Positions 13,041-25,146 are shown, counted from the stretch's first letter. The stretch: 64,000 nt of DNA from Phanerochaete sordida (GCA_019973155.2 BPQB01000007.1:62001-126000); one strand, 5' to 3'. A program made the numbers and translations. The notes: generated from the letters alone by a model not told the origin.

Positions 13041-14033
13041 ATGTCGCCTCGGCGTAGCCAGTTCCCCCTCGCGGTGAAGAAAGCTCTCGGGGCAGGTCAT
13101 CCTCCAGCTTGCCGCAGCTTGGGCCATAATTTATACAAGCCTCTTAGGCTACCTCTGCACGGCTGGCAGCCGATCTCCCTCAATCCGTGACTCGCGACGG
13201 TAGAATGTGAGCAGAGGCTTACGCGATCGATACATCCCTGGAGCAGGCTGAACCTGTGCGCAGGTTCTCAGTCCGTCTGCTAGCAAGCTCCGAGCTCTCA
13301 AACGATCAAAGAGACGCAATATGGACAATTGTATCGCACAACATGAGCGCAATGTGAGCCTCTTGCAATTTGTGGTCCTTTTCCAAGGTTTATCATGTGC
13401 TCAGGGCCTCCAGGTCGTCAATGGGGTGGGACGAGGATGAGAAGCAGAAAGAGCTGTTTCACACCGACTCACGGTTCATAGTCTTGTCAGCTGTCCCTGC
13501 TGAGTCTGATCCCCCGCAGCCAGAGGAACAGGAACCAGAGCACGTTGTAGGCTTCTCGATGTTCCGCTTCGATTACGAGGAGGGCGAGAAACTTCTCTAC
13601 TGGTGAGCTGGTGCTCTTTCATGCGCTTTGCCAGACGTCTGATGCACCGCGTAGCTACGAGGTCCAACTGGACACCTCCTCAAGAAGACTTGGTCTAGGC
13701 AAATTTCTCATGGACGAGCTCATCCACATTGGATCGACGTGGAACATGGAGAAAGTCATGTTGACCGTCCTGAAAGGTATGGCCCGCTTAATTGCTGACG
13801 CACTGAGCTCATGCGACATGCTGCCCCTAGCAAACAGTGACGCGGTGAGGTTCTATAGGGAAATTGGGTGCGCAGCGCGTCTCACTCCCCAGGCTCTTGT
13901 CTTATTAACGCCGCATATTGGCTACATCAGCTTCACATTAGACCCTTCGTCGCCCGATTATGTCGGTGAGAATGAAGAGCACGATCCCGAGGACGCTGAA
14001 TGCGACTATGAAATCATGTCAGTTGTACTATGA
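13041..14033 (+). CDS. NAA40: N-alpha-acetyltransferase 40 (NatD/Nat4)
   Basis: NAA40 acetylates the N-terminus of histones H4 and H2A. Six exons (13041-13095, 13215-13353, 13414-13602, 13655-13776, 13831-13867, 13931-14033) give 214 aa with every junction in frame. The GNAT fold is clear: VVGFSMFRFDYEEGEKLLYC joins YEVQLDTSSRRLGLGKFLMD, where RRLGLGKF is the acetyl-CoA-binding R/Q-x-x-G-x-G/A loop. Then come VMLTVLKANSDAVRFYREIG and the C-terminal CDYEIMSVVL, matching the NAA40-specific SYEI ending. YCYEVQL is a signature shared with animal NAA40. The MSPRRSQF start fits the upstream basic helix; the first intron (119 bp) is longer than its neighbours, so the start is slightly less certain than the core. 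Confidence 0.92.
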
Positions 14034-14272
14034 GACCATCCCAGATACCCCAAACCTGTGCTATGTATATACGCGCTATAGCCAAGTAAATAATCCCTCT
14101 AGCTGACTCATGTGACCCATGTACTGTATGCTGAAGGGCCGTCTGTGTATATCTTAAGTTACGCGTGCTCTGCTCTGCACGAAACGATGACCGCGTATAA
14201 CCTTAACCCCAACGACACCAGTGCAGCGTCTTGGTGCCTGCACGGCGCTTACCCTCCCAACACAGAACACCC

Positions 14273-14702
14273 ATGCCGTCGACGTCTCTGCTGCGAGCAG
14301 TGCCCAAGCGGGCCGTGTCTCGCAGTCTTTCTGCGGGCGGGCGCCGCTACGCGTCGCACGGCCACGGCCCCCAGTACAATGAGCCATCCGGATTCCTCTT
14401 CGGCGAGAAGGTGCGGTGAACAGTCTTTGAGCTACATGCACGGACTGACACGGGTCCCAAAGCCGCTGCCACCAGGCCAGAAGCGCAAGAAGGAGGACTG
14501 GGAGAACATGTGGTACGCAGGAATGTACGGTACCTTTGCGCTGGCGGCCGTCCTTCTGTATTACAAGCCAGACACAAGGTGAGTATCGTGTGCCCACCCT
14601 TTGCGCTTTGGGTCTAATTGTTGTATCAGTGTCCAGGCTTGGGCGATACAGGAAGCCAAGGCTCGGATGGAGGCAAGAGGCGAGAAGACAGAATACCCCT
14701 AA
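14273..14702 (+). CDS. Complex I ESSS subunit (NDUFB11-like)
   Basis: An accessory membrane-arm subunit of mitochondrial NADH:ubiquinone oxidoreductase. Three exons (14273-14410, 14463-14578, 14630-14702) give 108 aa. The N-terminus is a mitochondrial presequence rich in Arg and Ser (MPSTSLLRAVPKRAVSRSL) followed by RRYASHGHGPQYNEPSG, the family's conserved lead. Residues about 55-65 carry EDWENMWYAGMYG, then one transmembrane helix (FALAAVLLYYKP) and a short matrix or intermembrane tail ending GEKTEYP. Size and layout match fungal ESSS proteins. It sits about 240 bp downstream of NAA40 on the same strand and converges with GCSH. Confidence 0.88.
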
Positions 14703-14944
14703 GCACCAATCATGTATCCATTCCGCTACAACACATTTCCTCCGCACTACTATATCTCGTCCGAAACCCTGGGCGTTGAGCCCGTGCATTATTCCGTATC
14801 AGCTGGATACGACTACAGTGATAAGATTGTCTAAGTCGTTTTATGCTCAACCCAAGACTGACGCAACCAAAGCGAGGCAGTTGAGGCCCCCTCCATAGAT
14901 CCCCGACACCCTCCGACCGCGGTATTAAATCATCACGTCCCACC

Positions 14945-15711
14945 CTATGACTCCTCGCAGTGCTTCTTGTACGCATCCTCGGTCATGAGTTTCTCAAGCT
15001 GTGGACACGTAAATATCAGCGCGCTGCATGCACGTTTACGGAACTCATGCCGTACCTCCGCCTCATCCGCGACCTTGATCTTGCACAACCAACCTATGCG
15101 GGCCAGTCAGCAGCCGCCAATTTGTGATGCGCAAATGCAACTTACCGTCGCCTTCGGGCGACTTGTTGAGCAGTCCTGGCTGCGAGTTGAGCTGCTCGTT
15201 AACAGCCTCGACGACACCGGAGATTGGCGCGTACTATATGCCGGATCATTAGCACGTCAAAAAGCACAAGTCACAGCTCGGAGCAACTCACAATGTCAGA
15301 AGCAGCCTTCACGCTCTCGACGGCACCAATCTGGTCTGGGGGGGGGCAGGACGCGTCAGGCGTGCGCGAAAGTATCCTCCGCTGAAATAGACATACCACC
15401 CTGCTCGACCTCAGTGCCGACGACGGGCAGCTCCACGAACACGACGTCTCCTAGACTCGACTGAGCGTAGTTCGTGATCGTCACGGTGCCGAGCTTGCTG
15501 TCACTATCGAAGATGACGGCTTCGTGGTCGCTCGTGAACTTCTTGGCTAAATAGTTTGCTCGTGAAGGGTTCTCCTGGGCCGGGACGCATGTGCAGACTC
15601 ACTGACGATCGTCCGGGCGAGAAAGCGCGAGTTGGAAGTCACTGGTGCCGTGCGCGCAGCACGCAGAGCAGGGAAGCCAGGGCGAGACGCAGCACGGAGG
15701 GCACCGAACAT
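14945..15711 (-). CDS. GCV3: Glycine cleavage system H protein, mitochondrial
   Basis: H protein carries the lipoyl-bound methylamine intermediate of glycine decarboxylation in the mitochondrial matrix. Six exons (15711-15603, 15546-15397, 15335-15292, 15233-15146, 15093-15056, 14998-14945) give 160 aa. The N-terminal 36 residues are an Ala/Arg presequence (MFGALRAASRPGFPALRAAR). The mature domain starts TKKFTSDHEAVIF. The lipoylation site is the Lys in GAVESVKAASDIYAP, followed by SGVVEAVNEQL and EGDGWLCKIKV. All key residues are present and the length is normal. A run of nine Gs in an intron (15338-15346) is a possible assembly-error spot but lies outside coding sequence. Confidence 0.95.
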
Positions 15712-16032
15712 GTTGGACGCGGTGTGACGGAGGAGACAGGAGCAAGGATATCGGGGAGGGCGCGTCTTCCGCGAGAAGCGCCCGGCGGGATTCCGTCCCC
15801 AGCCTTGCGGAGCTCGATGTTTACTCAAAATTGCACGCGACCACAGCGTGGACCGCTTCCAAGTAGGTAGGGACCACCTCCGGAGAGCATTTACATTGCG
15901 AAAACGGGTTGCGAGTGGATATAAGCAAAGCGATAATACAAAGTGGGAACGATAGCAGCAATGTACTTTTCCGGAGAGTGGGGGTGTAGCTATTAGACGA
16001 GAATATGTACTCAAACGGCGGGTCTAGGCCGT

Positions 16033-17979
16033 TTATGCGAAGTCCAGGATCTTGGTGATGATACCAGTTCCAACTGTGCGAGTCATAAGAAAATGTGAGA
16101 TCAAAGCTGACAAAGCGACTCACCAGTCTTGCCACCCTCACGCAGAGTGAAGCTGATCGAATGGTGAGCAGGGCAGATGGATCAAATAGTAATCGCGACT
16201 TACCGAGTTCCGACGTCAGCAGCGACATCGTGAACGAGGTCCAGGATCATCTCGACGTTGTCACCGGGCATGACCTGGTCGAGACGGTGAGCACCATTGG
16301 CTCTGTTGAGATAGGAGAACACCAACCATTTTGTCGGCGGCATCGGCAGTACCCTCCGGCCAGTGAAGGCTAGCAGTGATGTTGGCGGTACGCAGGAAAA
16401 TCTGAGGGGCGTACTTCTCCATGAAGGGAGTGTAGCGACCACCCTCGTCCTTGGTCAGGACCTTCACGGAGGGTGAGCCATGATCAGCTACATATGAGCA
16501 CAAGCTACGTACGTAGATCTGGGCCTGGAACTTCTTGACAGCCTTGATTGAACCAGGAGCACAGATAACCTGACCACGGCGGATCTGCTCCTTCTTGATA
16601 CCACGGAGGAGAGCACCCATGTTGTCACCAGCCTCACCGCGGTCCAGCTCCTTGTGGAACATCTCTGCGCACAATCAGAATCCACTACGAGTCATACTGA
16701 TCCTATGTACGCACCGATACCAGTCAAGGTAGTCTTCATCTTGCCAGCGCCAAGACCGACAATCTCCACTTCGTCACCCTTGTGGCAAACACCACGCTCG
16801 GCGCGACCGGTGGCAACAGTACCACGACCGGAGATGGAGAAGACATCTGGGGAATATGAACAGGCTGCCGTTATGGATCAAACAAGCCAGCTTACCTTCA
16901 ACAGGGAGAAGGAAGGGCTTGTCGAGGTCACCTAGGACAAAGTTAGTAGTTTCTAAGGTACAGGGTGCATGGCACATACGAGGAGGGAGCTCAAGCCACG
17001 TGTCGCAAGCTGCGACAAGCTCAACGATCTTGTTGGCACCGATTTCCGGGTTCTTGCCCTCAAGCGCCGCGAGAGCGGAACCCATGACAATGGGGGTGTT
17101 CTCGCCGTCGAAGTTGTAGGTGGACAGGAGGTCGCGCATTTCCATGTCCACAAGCTCGAGCATCTCCGGGTCGGAAATCATGTCGACCTTGTTAATGAAT
17201 ACGACGAGCTTCTTGATGCCGACTTGACGGGCAAGCAGCAAGTGCTCCCTGGTCTGAGGCATCTGACCGTCGGTAGCAGAGACGACGATGATAGCACCAT
17301 CCATCTGAGCTGCACCAGTAATCATGTTCTTGATGTCTGCGGAGTATTAGTAGGCCGTTGCGCGAATGTGGGCCGGGAGACCATGCTCACAATCGGCGTG
17401 TCCGGGACAGTCAATGTGGCCGTAGTGCCTGTTGTCGGTCTCGTATTCGACGTGAGCAGAGTTGATGGTGATACCACGAGCGCGCTCTTCGGGGGCCTTG
17501 TCAATCTCGCTGTAGTCGGTGAACTCAGCGCCGCCGAGCTCGGCCAGGACCTTGGTGATGGCGGCGGTCAAGGTAGTCTTTCCGTGGTCGACGTGTCCTG
17601 AGCAACAATGAGCATTCCGGAGGGGCAAGACTCATTCCGCGCTCACCGATGGTACCAATGTTCATGTGCGGCTTGGCACGGGAGAACTTCTGAGAGGCAG
17701 CCTCGGCATATCCACGACGCGCATCTACGGGGTGGCATGAGAAATATACGCGCAGTAGATGCATGTATGTACGCACTGGAGCCCCCGAACTTCTGAAGGA
17801 GTGACGACTGCTGGACGTAGGCAGGGTGCCGGGCAGCGTTCCTGGCGCACACGAGGAGCGACTGGGGCGCTGCGAGAGGAGGTCAGACACGGTCTGCGTG
17901 AGCAGTGGCGCAGCGTACCCCTAGTGCTGTAGAGACGGCGGGCTGCTGCCCTGGAAGCTGCCAGCTGTGCTCTGAACAT
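16033..17979 (-). CDS. TUF1: Elongation factor Tu, mitochondrial
   Basis: This GTPase delivers aminoacyl-tRNA to the mitochondrial ribosome. The start at 17979 gives a presequence ([19 protein letters not shown]) encoded in a 61-nt first exon. Later exons give [20 protein letters not shown] (P-loop GHVDHGKT), [13 protein letters not shown] (switch I), DCPGHAD (switch II), NKVD (G4) and SAL (G5). Domain 2 has [13 protein letters not shown], and domain 3 runs from PFLLPVEDVFSISG-type sequence to [13 protein letters not shown]. At least nine short introns interrupt the gene. The NKVD and P-loop identify it as EF-Tu, and the presequence with bacterial-like sequence marks it as organellar. It is divergent from PEX14 with only 181 bp between start codons. 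Confidence 0.96.
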
Positions 17980-18160
17980 CCTGAACGTAGCGTAGTCTGC
18001 GGCAAGGACGCGGGATGACCGCGAGATTTTTTGGAATGTGCGGAGGCGCCCGCGGCTCGTCGGAGTTGCAACGTGAGCGTCTAGTGACGCGCCCCGGGAT
18101 TGCAGCAAACGCTTGCCCCGGATTCGCTTTCCCTCGACTCCGTCGCCTCTCGTCCCCGCC

Positions 18161-19276
18161 ATGGCCAGCCCAGAACGCCAGGAGCTGCTCAGAAATGCAG
18201 TGGCGTTTCTCAAAGACCCCAAGGCGCGCATGTGCAACACGTTTTTCTCTCTCTGTGGCTTACATCTGCAAAGACGTGCAGACTCAGGCATCACCCCTTG
18301 CTCAGCGCGTGCAGTTCCTTGAAGCCAAGGGCCTGAGCAATCCTGAGATTGAGGAAGCCATGCGGCAAGCTGCTGTTGCCCAGCCTATACCCTATACATC
18401 TTCACCGTCGTATGGACCATACCCACCTGCGTATGGGCCGATGCCGTACGGCGCGCAACCTCCGCAGCCATGGGATTGGCGCGACTACTTCGTGAGTACG
18501 CGCGCCTCGCGTCTATACGCGTTGTTTATGGTATTCTAGATTACTGCTGTGGTGTCTGGGACCATAGCATACGGTGCAGTCGCGCTGTTCAAGGTGCGCC
18601 TCAACTCTGGTCATCAGTCGAGCGAGCCGAGCTTAATCACATGTTCAGAAATACGTCAAGCCACACTTGACCCCGCCATCCGCGACTGCGTACGAAGAAG
18701 ACCGTGATGCCTTGACGGCACAGTTCGATGCTGCGGAGGCCATGCTGAAGGACATACAAGCAGAGACTACGGCTGTCCGACGCGCAGTCGAAGAGCAGAA
18801 AGAGAAGATCGAGAAGACCACCCAGGATGTCCAAAATGTAGTGCAGGAAATGCGGAAGAATGAAGAGCAAACGCGTAGTGAACTCAAAGAGGTACAAGAT
18901 GAGGTTCAGGCGATAAGAGACTTGCTTCCCAAGGTGCGTGATCGATTATACCGCGTTTGACCATGGCTTATAACCCCAGCTGTGTTAGATGGTTGAGAAA
19001 AGCAAGGACGCCCATACACAGTCCCTTGCCGAACTCCAACAGGAGCTCAAATCGCTTAAGACACTCCTCCTCACTCGCGGGCCTAGCGGCGTTAGCGGAA
19101 CTGCGACACCAGTAATTCCATCCAAGCCGTCGATTCCAGCGTGGCAATTGGCAGGGTCCAACCACCTGAGCAATGGCTCTTTATCGCTGCCAGCGTCCCC
19201 CGGCTCGATCGTGCCTCCAGCCGCCTCTTCTCCTGTGAATAGCAAAGGGAAAGAGGTCGATACTTCACCTTCGTGA
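18161..19276 (+). CDS. PEX14: Peroxisomal docking protein peroxin-14
   Basis: PEX14 docks the PTS1/PTS2 receptors at the peroxisomal membrane. The conserved N-terminal domain (ELLRNAVAFLKDPK joined to QASPLAQRVQFLEAKG) binds WxxxF/Y motifs of PEX5. A Pro/Tyr-rich linker (YGPYPPAYGPMPYG) leads to DWRDYF and one hydrophobic segment (ITAVVSGTIAYGAVALFK). A long coiled coil follows (residues about 110-200), then a Ser/Pro-rich tail ending in EVDTSPS. Exons after the first are 18282-18491, 18540-18593, 18649-18933 and 18989-19276. No GT donor in exon 1 gives the right frame, so the first intron appears to use a GC donor (after 18223, or the GCATGT at 18228). The family call is firm; the first junction is uncertain. 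Confidence 0.92.
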
Positions 19277-20364
19277 CAGTGATAGCTAGTACTTCTCTCC
19301 TCAAGGCAGTCACGTCCGGGTAGTTTATGTTTTGTCTGCTTTCCTCGCATTTCTGTATCATATACTGGATGGATATGCAATTTATTACACTTCGTAAATA
19401 TGTTCTTAAAGCGAATCCTTTAGTTGCCCTTTGTATGCCGCGAACGTACCCGGGCGCTGAGCGCTGATCGTGCGGCGTCACCGCAGCCAAAGCGCTGTGC
19501 ATGACAGTTCCTGCTCGAGATTGACGGTCCCAATTTACAGTATTTAGGGGGAGACTTTACGGTCCGCGGGCGGAGGCGCCAAAAGGGGGACCGGTGCGGC
19601 CGGGCGCCCTCCGGCGGCGGGGTCACGCAAGCGCCCTCCCGCCATCAGACACGCATCACCGCCTGTTCCGCCCGTTGGACTGTAAACGCGAGGACTGTCA
19701 ATCTGCGAGGCTGACGCGGGCCATCACAGAATCTCGCTGGCGCTCCTGCGAAATCAGCGGGCGGCGCAGCTAGCTGCCGCCTCGCAAATTGACAGTCCAG
19801 CGTGCGAAATTACAGTCCCAAGCGCCTGCCCCGCCCTCCCGCCTCCCTCTGGTGCTACCGCCTCCCTCCTGCGCTCCCTCGCGCGCGCAGGGCCCGGCGC
19901 TCTCGCAGAGCGATGACAGTAGCATAGCAGTAGTGACGTATGTAGTTTGGAATATTAAATACCTCGAAATACTCGCGGGATTGGCCTCCCCGCCCTCAAT
20001 GCAGGCCTCTTGGGTGCGCACCGCCGCCCTGTGCTCCTGTTTGCGGCCGCAAAAATATGAAATTAATACGACGGGCTCGGGTAGCTACAGCACACGCCTC
20101 GACGACGCCTCGCCGCCGCACGACGCCCCACGCCTCGCCGACGCCGCCTCGAGCCTCCCTCGGGCCTGACTTCTGCTTTTGGGAACGCGGGCCGCCGCTT
20201 ACATAATCCGGCAGGGACTGTCAATCCTCGCGGGTTCAGCTCTGCTTCCCCGACAACCAGTTACACACCGGGTCCGGAGACTAGCTACACGGACTGCATG
20301 AGCGTGGTATGCTCCATCACCTATTACGACTGTAACCAAGCCATGCTCACACTCGAAAGCCGTG
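19277..20364. other. Gene-free segment holding nested inverted repeats
   Basis: About 1.1 kb between PEX14 and the GRIP golgin. Its main content is the motif cluster described separately at 19515-20231. The last 130 bp before 20365 presumably hold the golgin promoter. There are no convincing coding frames. Confidence 0.5.
19515..20231. repeat. Nested inverted-repeat element (MITE-like?)
   Basis: A GGACTGTCAAT/GGACTGTAAA-type motif occurs seven times. Plus-orientation copies begin at 19677, 19692 and 20215; reverse copies (ATTGACAGTCC, ATTACAGTCC, ATTGACGGTCC, TTTACGGTCC) lie near 19520, 19556, 19788 and 19809. The two inner arms (19677-19710 and 19780-19818) pair as an imperfect hairpin with a 69-bp loop. 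The outer ends (CGAGATTGACGGTCCC and GGGACTGTCAATCCTCG) are inverted relative to each other. This looks like the remains of a non-autonomous DNA transposon or a multi-site protein-binding array. No transposase frame is visible, and I cannot define a target-site duplication. Confidence 0.5.
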
Positions 20365-23300
20365 ATGTTCAGTCAATGGCGCCACGCGGTCGAGAATACG
20401 CTAACGCAGCATTCTCCGAAACCATCTCAGGACGGAACGAGCTCTGAGGAGGGCGCGACACGAGGCTCGCTGGATGCTGCAAGTATCCGACAATCACTGT
20501 CGTCACCCACGCAGCTGGCCGATTCGGCTCTCAGCACCCTCCGCAAGACGTTGGCTACTCAGCGACCCGCGAGTCCTGTGTCGAAGGGCTCCCCTCCAGC
20601 AGAGGGCCAGCCGCGGTCACGAACAACCTTGGAGGACAGGCTACGGGCAAAGTTCGCGATAGGAGATGCTTCCAATGGCACGTCCCCTGCACTCTCTACG
20701 AGATCTACACCCTCTAGCACACCTACCCCGGCTGGGGACCACCCTCTCTCCCCGGCTCCGCCTGACGCACAGTCCTCTGAAGCAGTTGAAGTCAAGTCAC
20801 CGAAGTCTATCCCACTACCAGACTCTCCCACTGCTGCACCAACGATCTTTGCACCCGTTGCACGCGTCCCCGAGGGTAGTCACCCGCTCGCTAGCGAGCT
20901 AGAGGCTCCGCCGAGTCTGGCACTTGACGAGCCTGAGAGTCAAGTCGACTCTGCTCCCGTGTCTGCACCAGCAACGGAAGACTCTGTGTCAAACTCTCAG
21001 GACCAGGACCAGGACCACGGCCCAGATGAACAGGCGGTTCTCGACGCCTTAGAAGTGCACGTCACCTCTCCGTCGCCGAATCCGCCAGCGGAAGACCCGT
21101 TACACGCCCTATCCCAGTTCGCTTCGCAGGACACGGATTCTTCGCTGCCATCTGCCGCAGAGCCGCAGGAGAGTGTAGTCACCGCTGAACAGGAAGAGAC
21201 GAAGGCCGAGCCGAGCCGAGATGCCGCTTCAGAGGATCCGCCAGCAATAGCGCCTCTGACGTCTGTAGATGAGGAAGAGACTGCAGCTTCATCTCAAGAC
21301 CACTCTGGCACTCCCGAACATGGTGCAGCGACCGAGGATGCGTCTGAGGCGTCCCCAGATGAAACAACTGTTGATCCATCTACAGAGCAGGAGGGCTCTG
21401 CTGAGCCTGTAACAACTGCGCCCGACGTTGTGCCATCTCTCTCGGAGGAAGGGCCGCCAACCGAACCGGTAGCAGACGAGACCTCGTCTCATAACCAGGA
21501 CGAAGTCGCGGAAGGTTCCTCGGTCGCAGACATCGAAGGACTTCAGGAGCGTTTGAAGCTAGTCGAGCAGCGGTTCACAGGTAAGAGCCACTTTGTAATA
21601 TTTATCGGATCCGTACTGACGAAGTTCCTAGACGTCTCCACATCGTTCAAAAGGTTGCAGGCGGAGAAGGCAGCTGCCGATCGCATCTTGCGTGAACTTA
21701 CTCCGGTCGAGACTATAGCGGAGGCAGATGGGCTCCGTGACTTTCTGCAGAACATGAATATGAAGACTGAAGTACGACTTCTTCTACCATGCAGACAGTG
21801 ATTACTAACGTCCACTTCAGATGGCACAGGATGAGATCAAGCGGCTCAGCGGAAAGCTTACGAGTAAGCTCCGGGGCGTTGCTCGGACTAAGCAATACAT
21901 ACTCACATCTCGATCAAGGGCAAGAAGAGCGTATCGAGGAGATGCGCGACATCCACCGCCTCGAGTCGAAGTCGCAGTCCGACCAAATCCGAAAGCTGCG
22001 GGGCGAACTAGACGAAGCAGAGGCTCTGTTGAAGGCCAATCAGAACTCTACGACGCGTCTCGAAGAGCAAGTCAGCAAGCAGAAGGCAGAGCTGGAACGT
22101 CTGCACGCTGAGACAGAGAAGACGAAAGCCTCGGTGAAAGATGAGGAGGAGAAGCGCGTGAAGGCTGTCAGTCTGCTTAAGACCGTCCGTCAGAAGCTCG
22201 TGAAGGCGGAGAAGGAGCGCGATGACGCGACCAGGGAGGTGCATAGCCTGAAAGACCGAGAGAAAGAGGAGAGAGAAAAGGACAGGTTGGAGAGGCAGAA
22301 GCTGCAGGACGAGATCCACAAAGTCAACGAGGAGCGAGAGGTTGCGGTTCAGGGTCTTAGGGCGCAGTTCGACAAGGAGGTCGCTGGACTGAAGGATAAG
22401 TATGAGAAGGAGATATCCGCTCTTCGTGGTCAATATGAGCTGGATGTCATCACGCTGAAGGTAAGCAAAGCGTACCTCTCTTCATCCTCGCATATACTGA
22501 CCTGCGTATAGTCTGTGCACTCCAGAGAGACAGAGACCAGCAATTCTCGGATCGCAGACCTCGAGGGTTCTGTGCGGATTCTGACTACCGAGAAGGACGA
22601 CATCTTCGACCAGCTACAGATGCGCCAAGCCGAACTCGAGTCGTCACAGTCGCATCTTGAATCTCTTCAGAGCCAGACCGTGGAGCTACAATACCAGCTC
22701 CGTGAATCCAACGACCGCATTGCTCTCCTCAGCGACGAGCTCGCCGAAGCTCGCAAGGAGCGGACGCTCAAGCCCGAGAGCGGACCGCCGTCAGAAGAGG
22801 TCACTCGCCTTCTGTCGGCCACGGAAGCGAAGTATGAGACTCGCATCGCCGATTTGCGGAGACAGCTCACCGCTGTCGAGCGCGAGCGCGACGAAGGCGA
22901 AGCCCTGTTCAGCAAGCGCCTGGCAGAGAAGGCGAAGGAGGTGGAGGAGCTGCAGGCTCTTGTCAACCTGTCTGCCAAGGGTCGCGAGCAAGAGGGCGAG
23001 AACGTCGCTGCTTTGCAGAAGGAAATCGACAGCCTTCGCGAAGCGTCCAAGATGCGAGAGCAGCTCATTGCAGAATTGCAGGCGGAAGCGCAGCGTATCC
23101 CTGAACTCGAAGCATGTCGAAGCCTTCATGTGACGTTCATCATTTGCTAATCGCTCCACGTAGGCAATCGCTCAAGCGCAGCTTGCAAATGTCAAGACGA
23201 AAATCGCTGCTCTACAACAGCAGCTTGAAGAGAGCAAGACGCGGGAAGCGCAGATGCGCGCCCACAACAAGGTACGCTATCGCTGTGCTATCGAATGGGA

Positions 23301-23718
23301 CGCAGGTTTCTCAGACCTGCCCTAGACTCTACGCGAAGAGCTACGCAAGGTGCAGTCCTCTGCTGCGCTTCTCGAACGGCAACGGAACCCCGGGGTTGGC
23401 TATTGGGCGGCGAAACCCGATGGTTCCGCGGAGACACGGTCACCGACATCATCCGTGTCTGACCTTCCGCAAGACAGTTCTCCACGGCCCAGCTCGCCTT
23501 CAACGGGGAAATCAGACGAAGAGGTCAACTACGAGTACCTCCGTAACGTCATCATGCAGTTCCTCGAACACAAGGAGATGAGGGTAAGCTTGCCGCCTAT
23601 CTCGAGACGGCCTATCTCACCGGAATCCTGATAGCCACACCTCGTGAGGATCCTCTCGACCATTCTACGATTCACCCCGCAGGAGACTCGTCGCCTGATA
23701 GCGAAGGTCAGCGCATGA
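20365..23718 (+). CDS. IMH1: GRIP-domain golgin (Imh1-like)
   Basis: GRIP golgins are long coiled-coil tethers recruited to the trans-Golgi by Arl1. Eight exons (20365-21580, 21632-21771, 21821-21863, 21919-22460, 22512-23110, 23164-23271, 23326-23583, 23635-23718) give about 1,000 aa. The first 390 residues are Ser/Pro/Glu-rich and disordered. From ADIEGLQERLKLVEQRF onward the protein is almost continuous Lys/Glu/Arg/Leu heptads. The last exons encode the GRIP domain: NYEYLRNVIMQFLEHKEMR, then PHLVRILSTILRFTPQETRRL, including the conserved Tyr. The start is the ATG at 20365, since the codon before is GTG. The junction after LE at 23110 needs a GC donor (GCATGT). Symbol assigned by domain layout. 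Confidence 0.87.
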
Positions 23719-24423
23719 GTCAGCGTCAGACATTTTTGCAGGGTCGGATAGCTATCGTTTACTATATCTATGGACTATACCCACATTCTCTATAATGTAT
23801 CAGCACCACTCGTTTTACTATCGGAAAGTGGAAGCGAAAACGCGATGCATGAACTGATCACGCTGAGAGCTCAACTTGAGCGCCACAACTGTGGCGTGCG
23901 CACTGGAAAGACGCAGCTGTGTCTGCGCATTTCGGCCTGTGACATTCTTCATAAAGCTTTCGTAGATTCCATGTGAAAAGAAATGCCTTCTCCCACGACG
24001 GTTGCGTATGCATACAGATAGCATATGATGCACGCGAGCAGTATACCGACTAATCAGCCTTGGATCTCGGGGCGCAGTGCATGGCCTGGCCACGGAGCAC
24101 GGTCTTGAGATTAACTCCATGACCTTATCCGTAATTTAGACGGACAAGTTCCATCAGCTGCGCATTTTCTCCAAGGGCGATGCTGAGTACGTCACGACGG
24201 TGTAAGTATGTAGGTCGAAGCCAAATTATGGGAAGCGATAAGCAGTACTTGAGCATTGAAAGATCCGTCCGGGACGTTGACGGAGAGGCGATAGTTACAA
24301 GATTGAGTAGCAAAGACGTTTGGTATACAGGTCAAGAGCTGACCGTCCATGGAGAGTAAAAACGCAGGCGTCGGTCATGAATCGTACGATGGAGGAGACC
24401 AGGTGCAAGATGTCGATGACACT
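23719..24423. other. Convergent 3' intergenic region
   Basis: About 700 bp between two convergent genes. It presumably holds both 3' UTRs and polyadenylation signals. Open frames here are short and unlike any family; nothing else is seen. Confidence 0.4.
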
Positions 24424-25146
24424 TCACCACAGTCCAGCACGGGGCTTCCTAAAGTCGATAGCAATATCGACGCAGACTAAAGGCTCGTCTTCAACCGTCC
24501 ATCCGTCGATATGCACCTTGAACGGCGCTGTTCGGGGATGTGAGTTGGGCATGACACGATTAAGACTATGGTACGACGATACCTGGGGGAATCTCCTTGG
24601 GGAGGGTGACGGTGTGCTCGACGGTGTGCTCGCCCTTCTCCACTGGGCAGGAGATGTTGGCGTGAGCATTGCGCCTATAATAATGTGAGCTTTGATAAAG
24701 CGAGCCCCTCAAACGATACGTACGCTTCCTCGCAGAGATCGAACTCCTTCTGCAGAATCTTGATGGCGCCAACCTTCACAACCACGTCGGCATACGCGCC
24801 ATCCTATGTAAAACGCGTTCGTCTGCTGAACAAAAGCAAAAGGGCACTGTCACCAACCTCAATCTTCTCACGCGCCTCACCCACGACGTTGACAGTCAGG
24901 TCCTCGCCGGGCTTGGGAGGATCCGGGGAAATTTCAATGGAGATGACTTTGAGAGGATCAGTCTCAGGGTCGCCTACGTCGCATGTGAGCAGCTTGCAGA
25001 GACAGCATTCCGAGTAGTCGCGTACCACACTGCGTCCAGCTCCACCTATCGCTCACGGACGCCTGAAGCGGGTCCTGAGCAGGACCTGCAGCAACAAAGC
25101 TGGCGGAGACGGCTGCGAGAAGAGCGAGGAAGGAAAAGCGAGCCAT
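24424..25146 (-). CDS. NPC2: ML-domain PG/PI transfer protein (NPC2-like)
   Basis: A secreted or vacuolar lipid-binding protein of the MD-2-related lipid-recognition (ML) family; fungal members bind phosphatidylglycerol/phosphatidylinositol or sterols. The signal peptide is MARFSFLALLAAVSASFVAA. Exon 1 (25146-25026) ends in WSWTQC and joins GDPETDPLKVISIEISPDPP after a 52-bp intron. Later exons give DGAYADVVVKVGAIKILQKE, FDLCEEA, ANISCPVEKGEHTVEHTVTL, and FKVHIDGWTVEDEPLVCVDI. The four Cys of the ML fold are present, and total length (about 170 aa) fits. It is divergent from the four-TM gene, with about 400 bp between starts. Confidence 0.92.
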
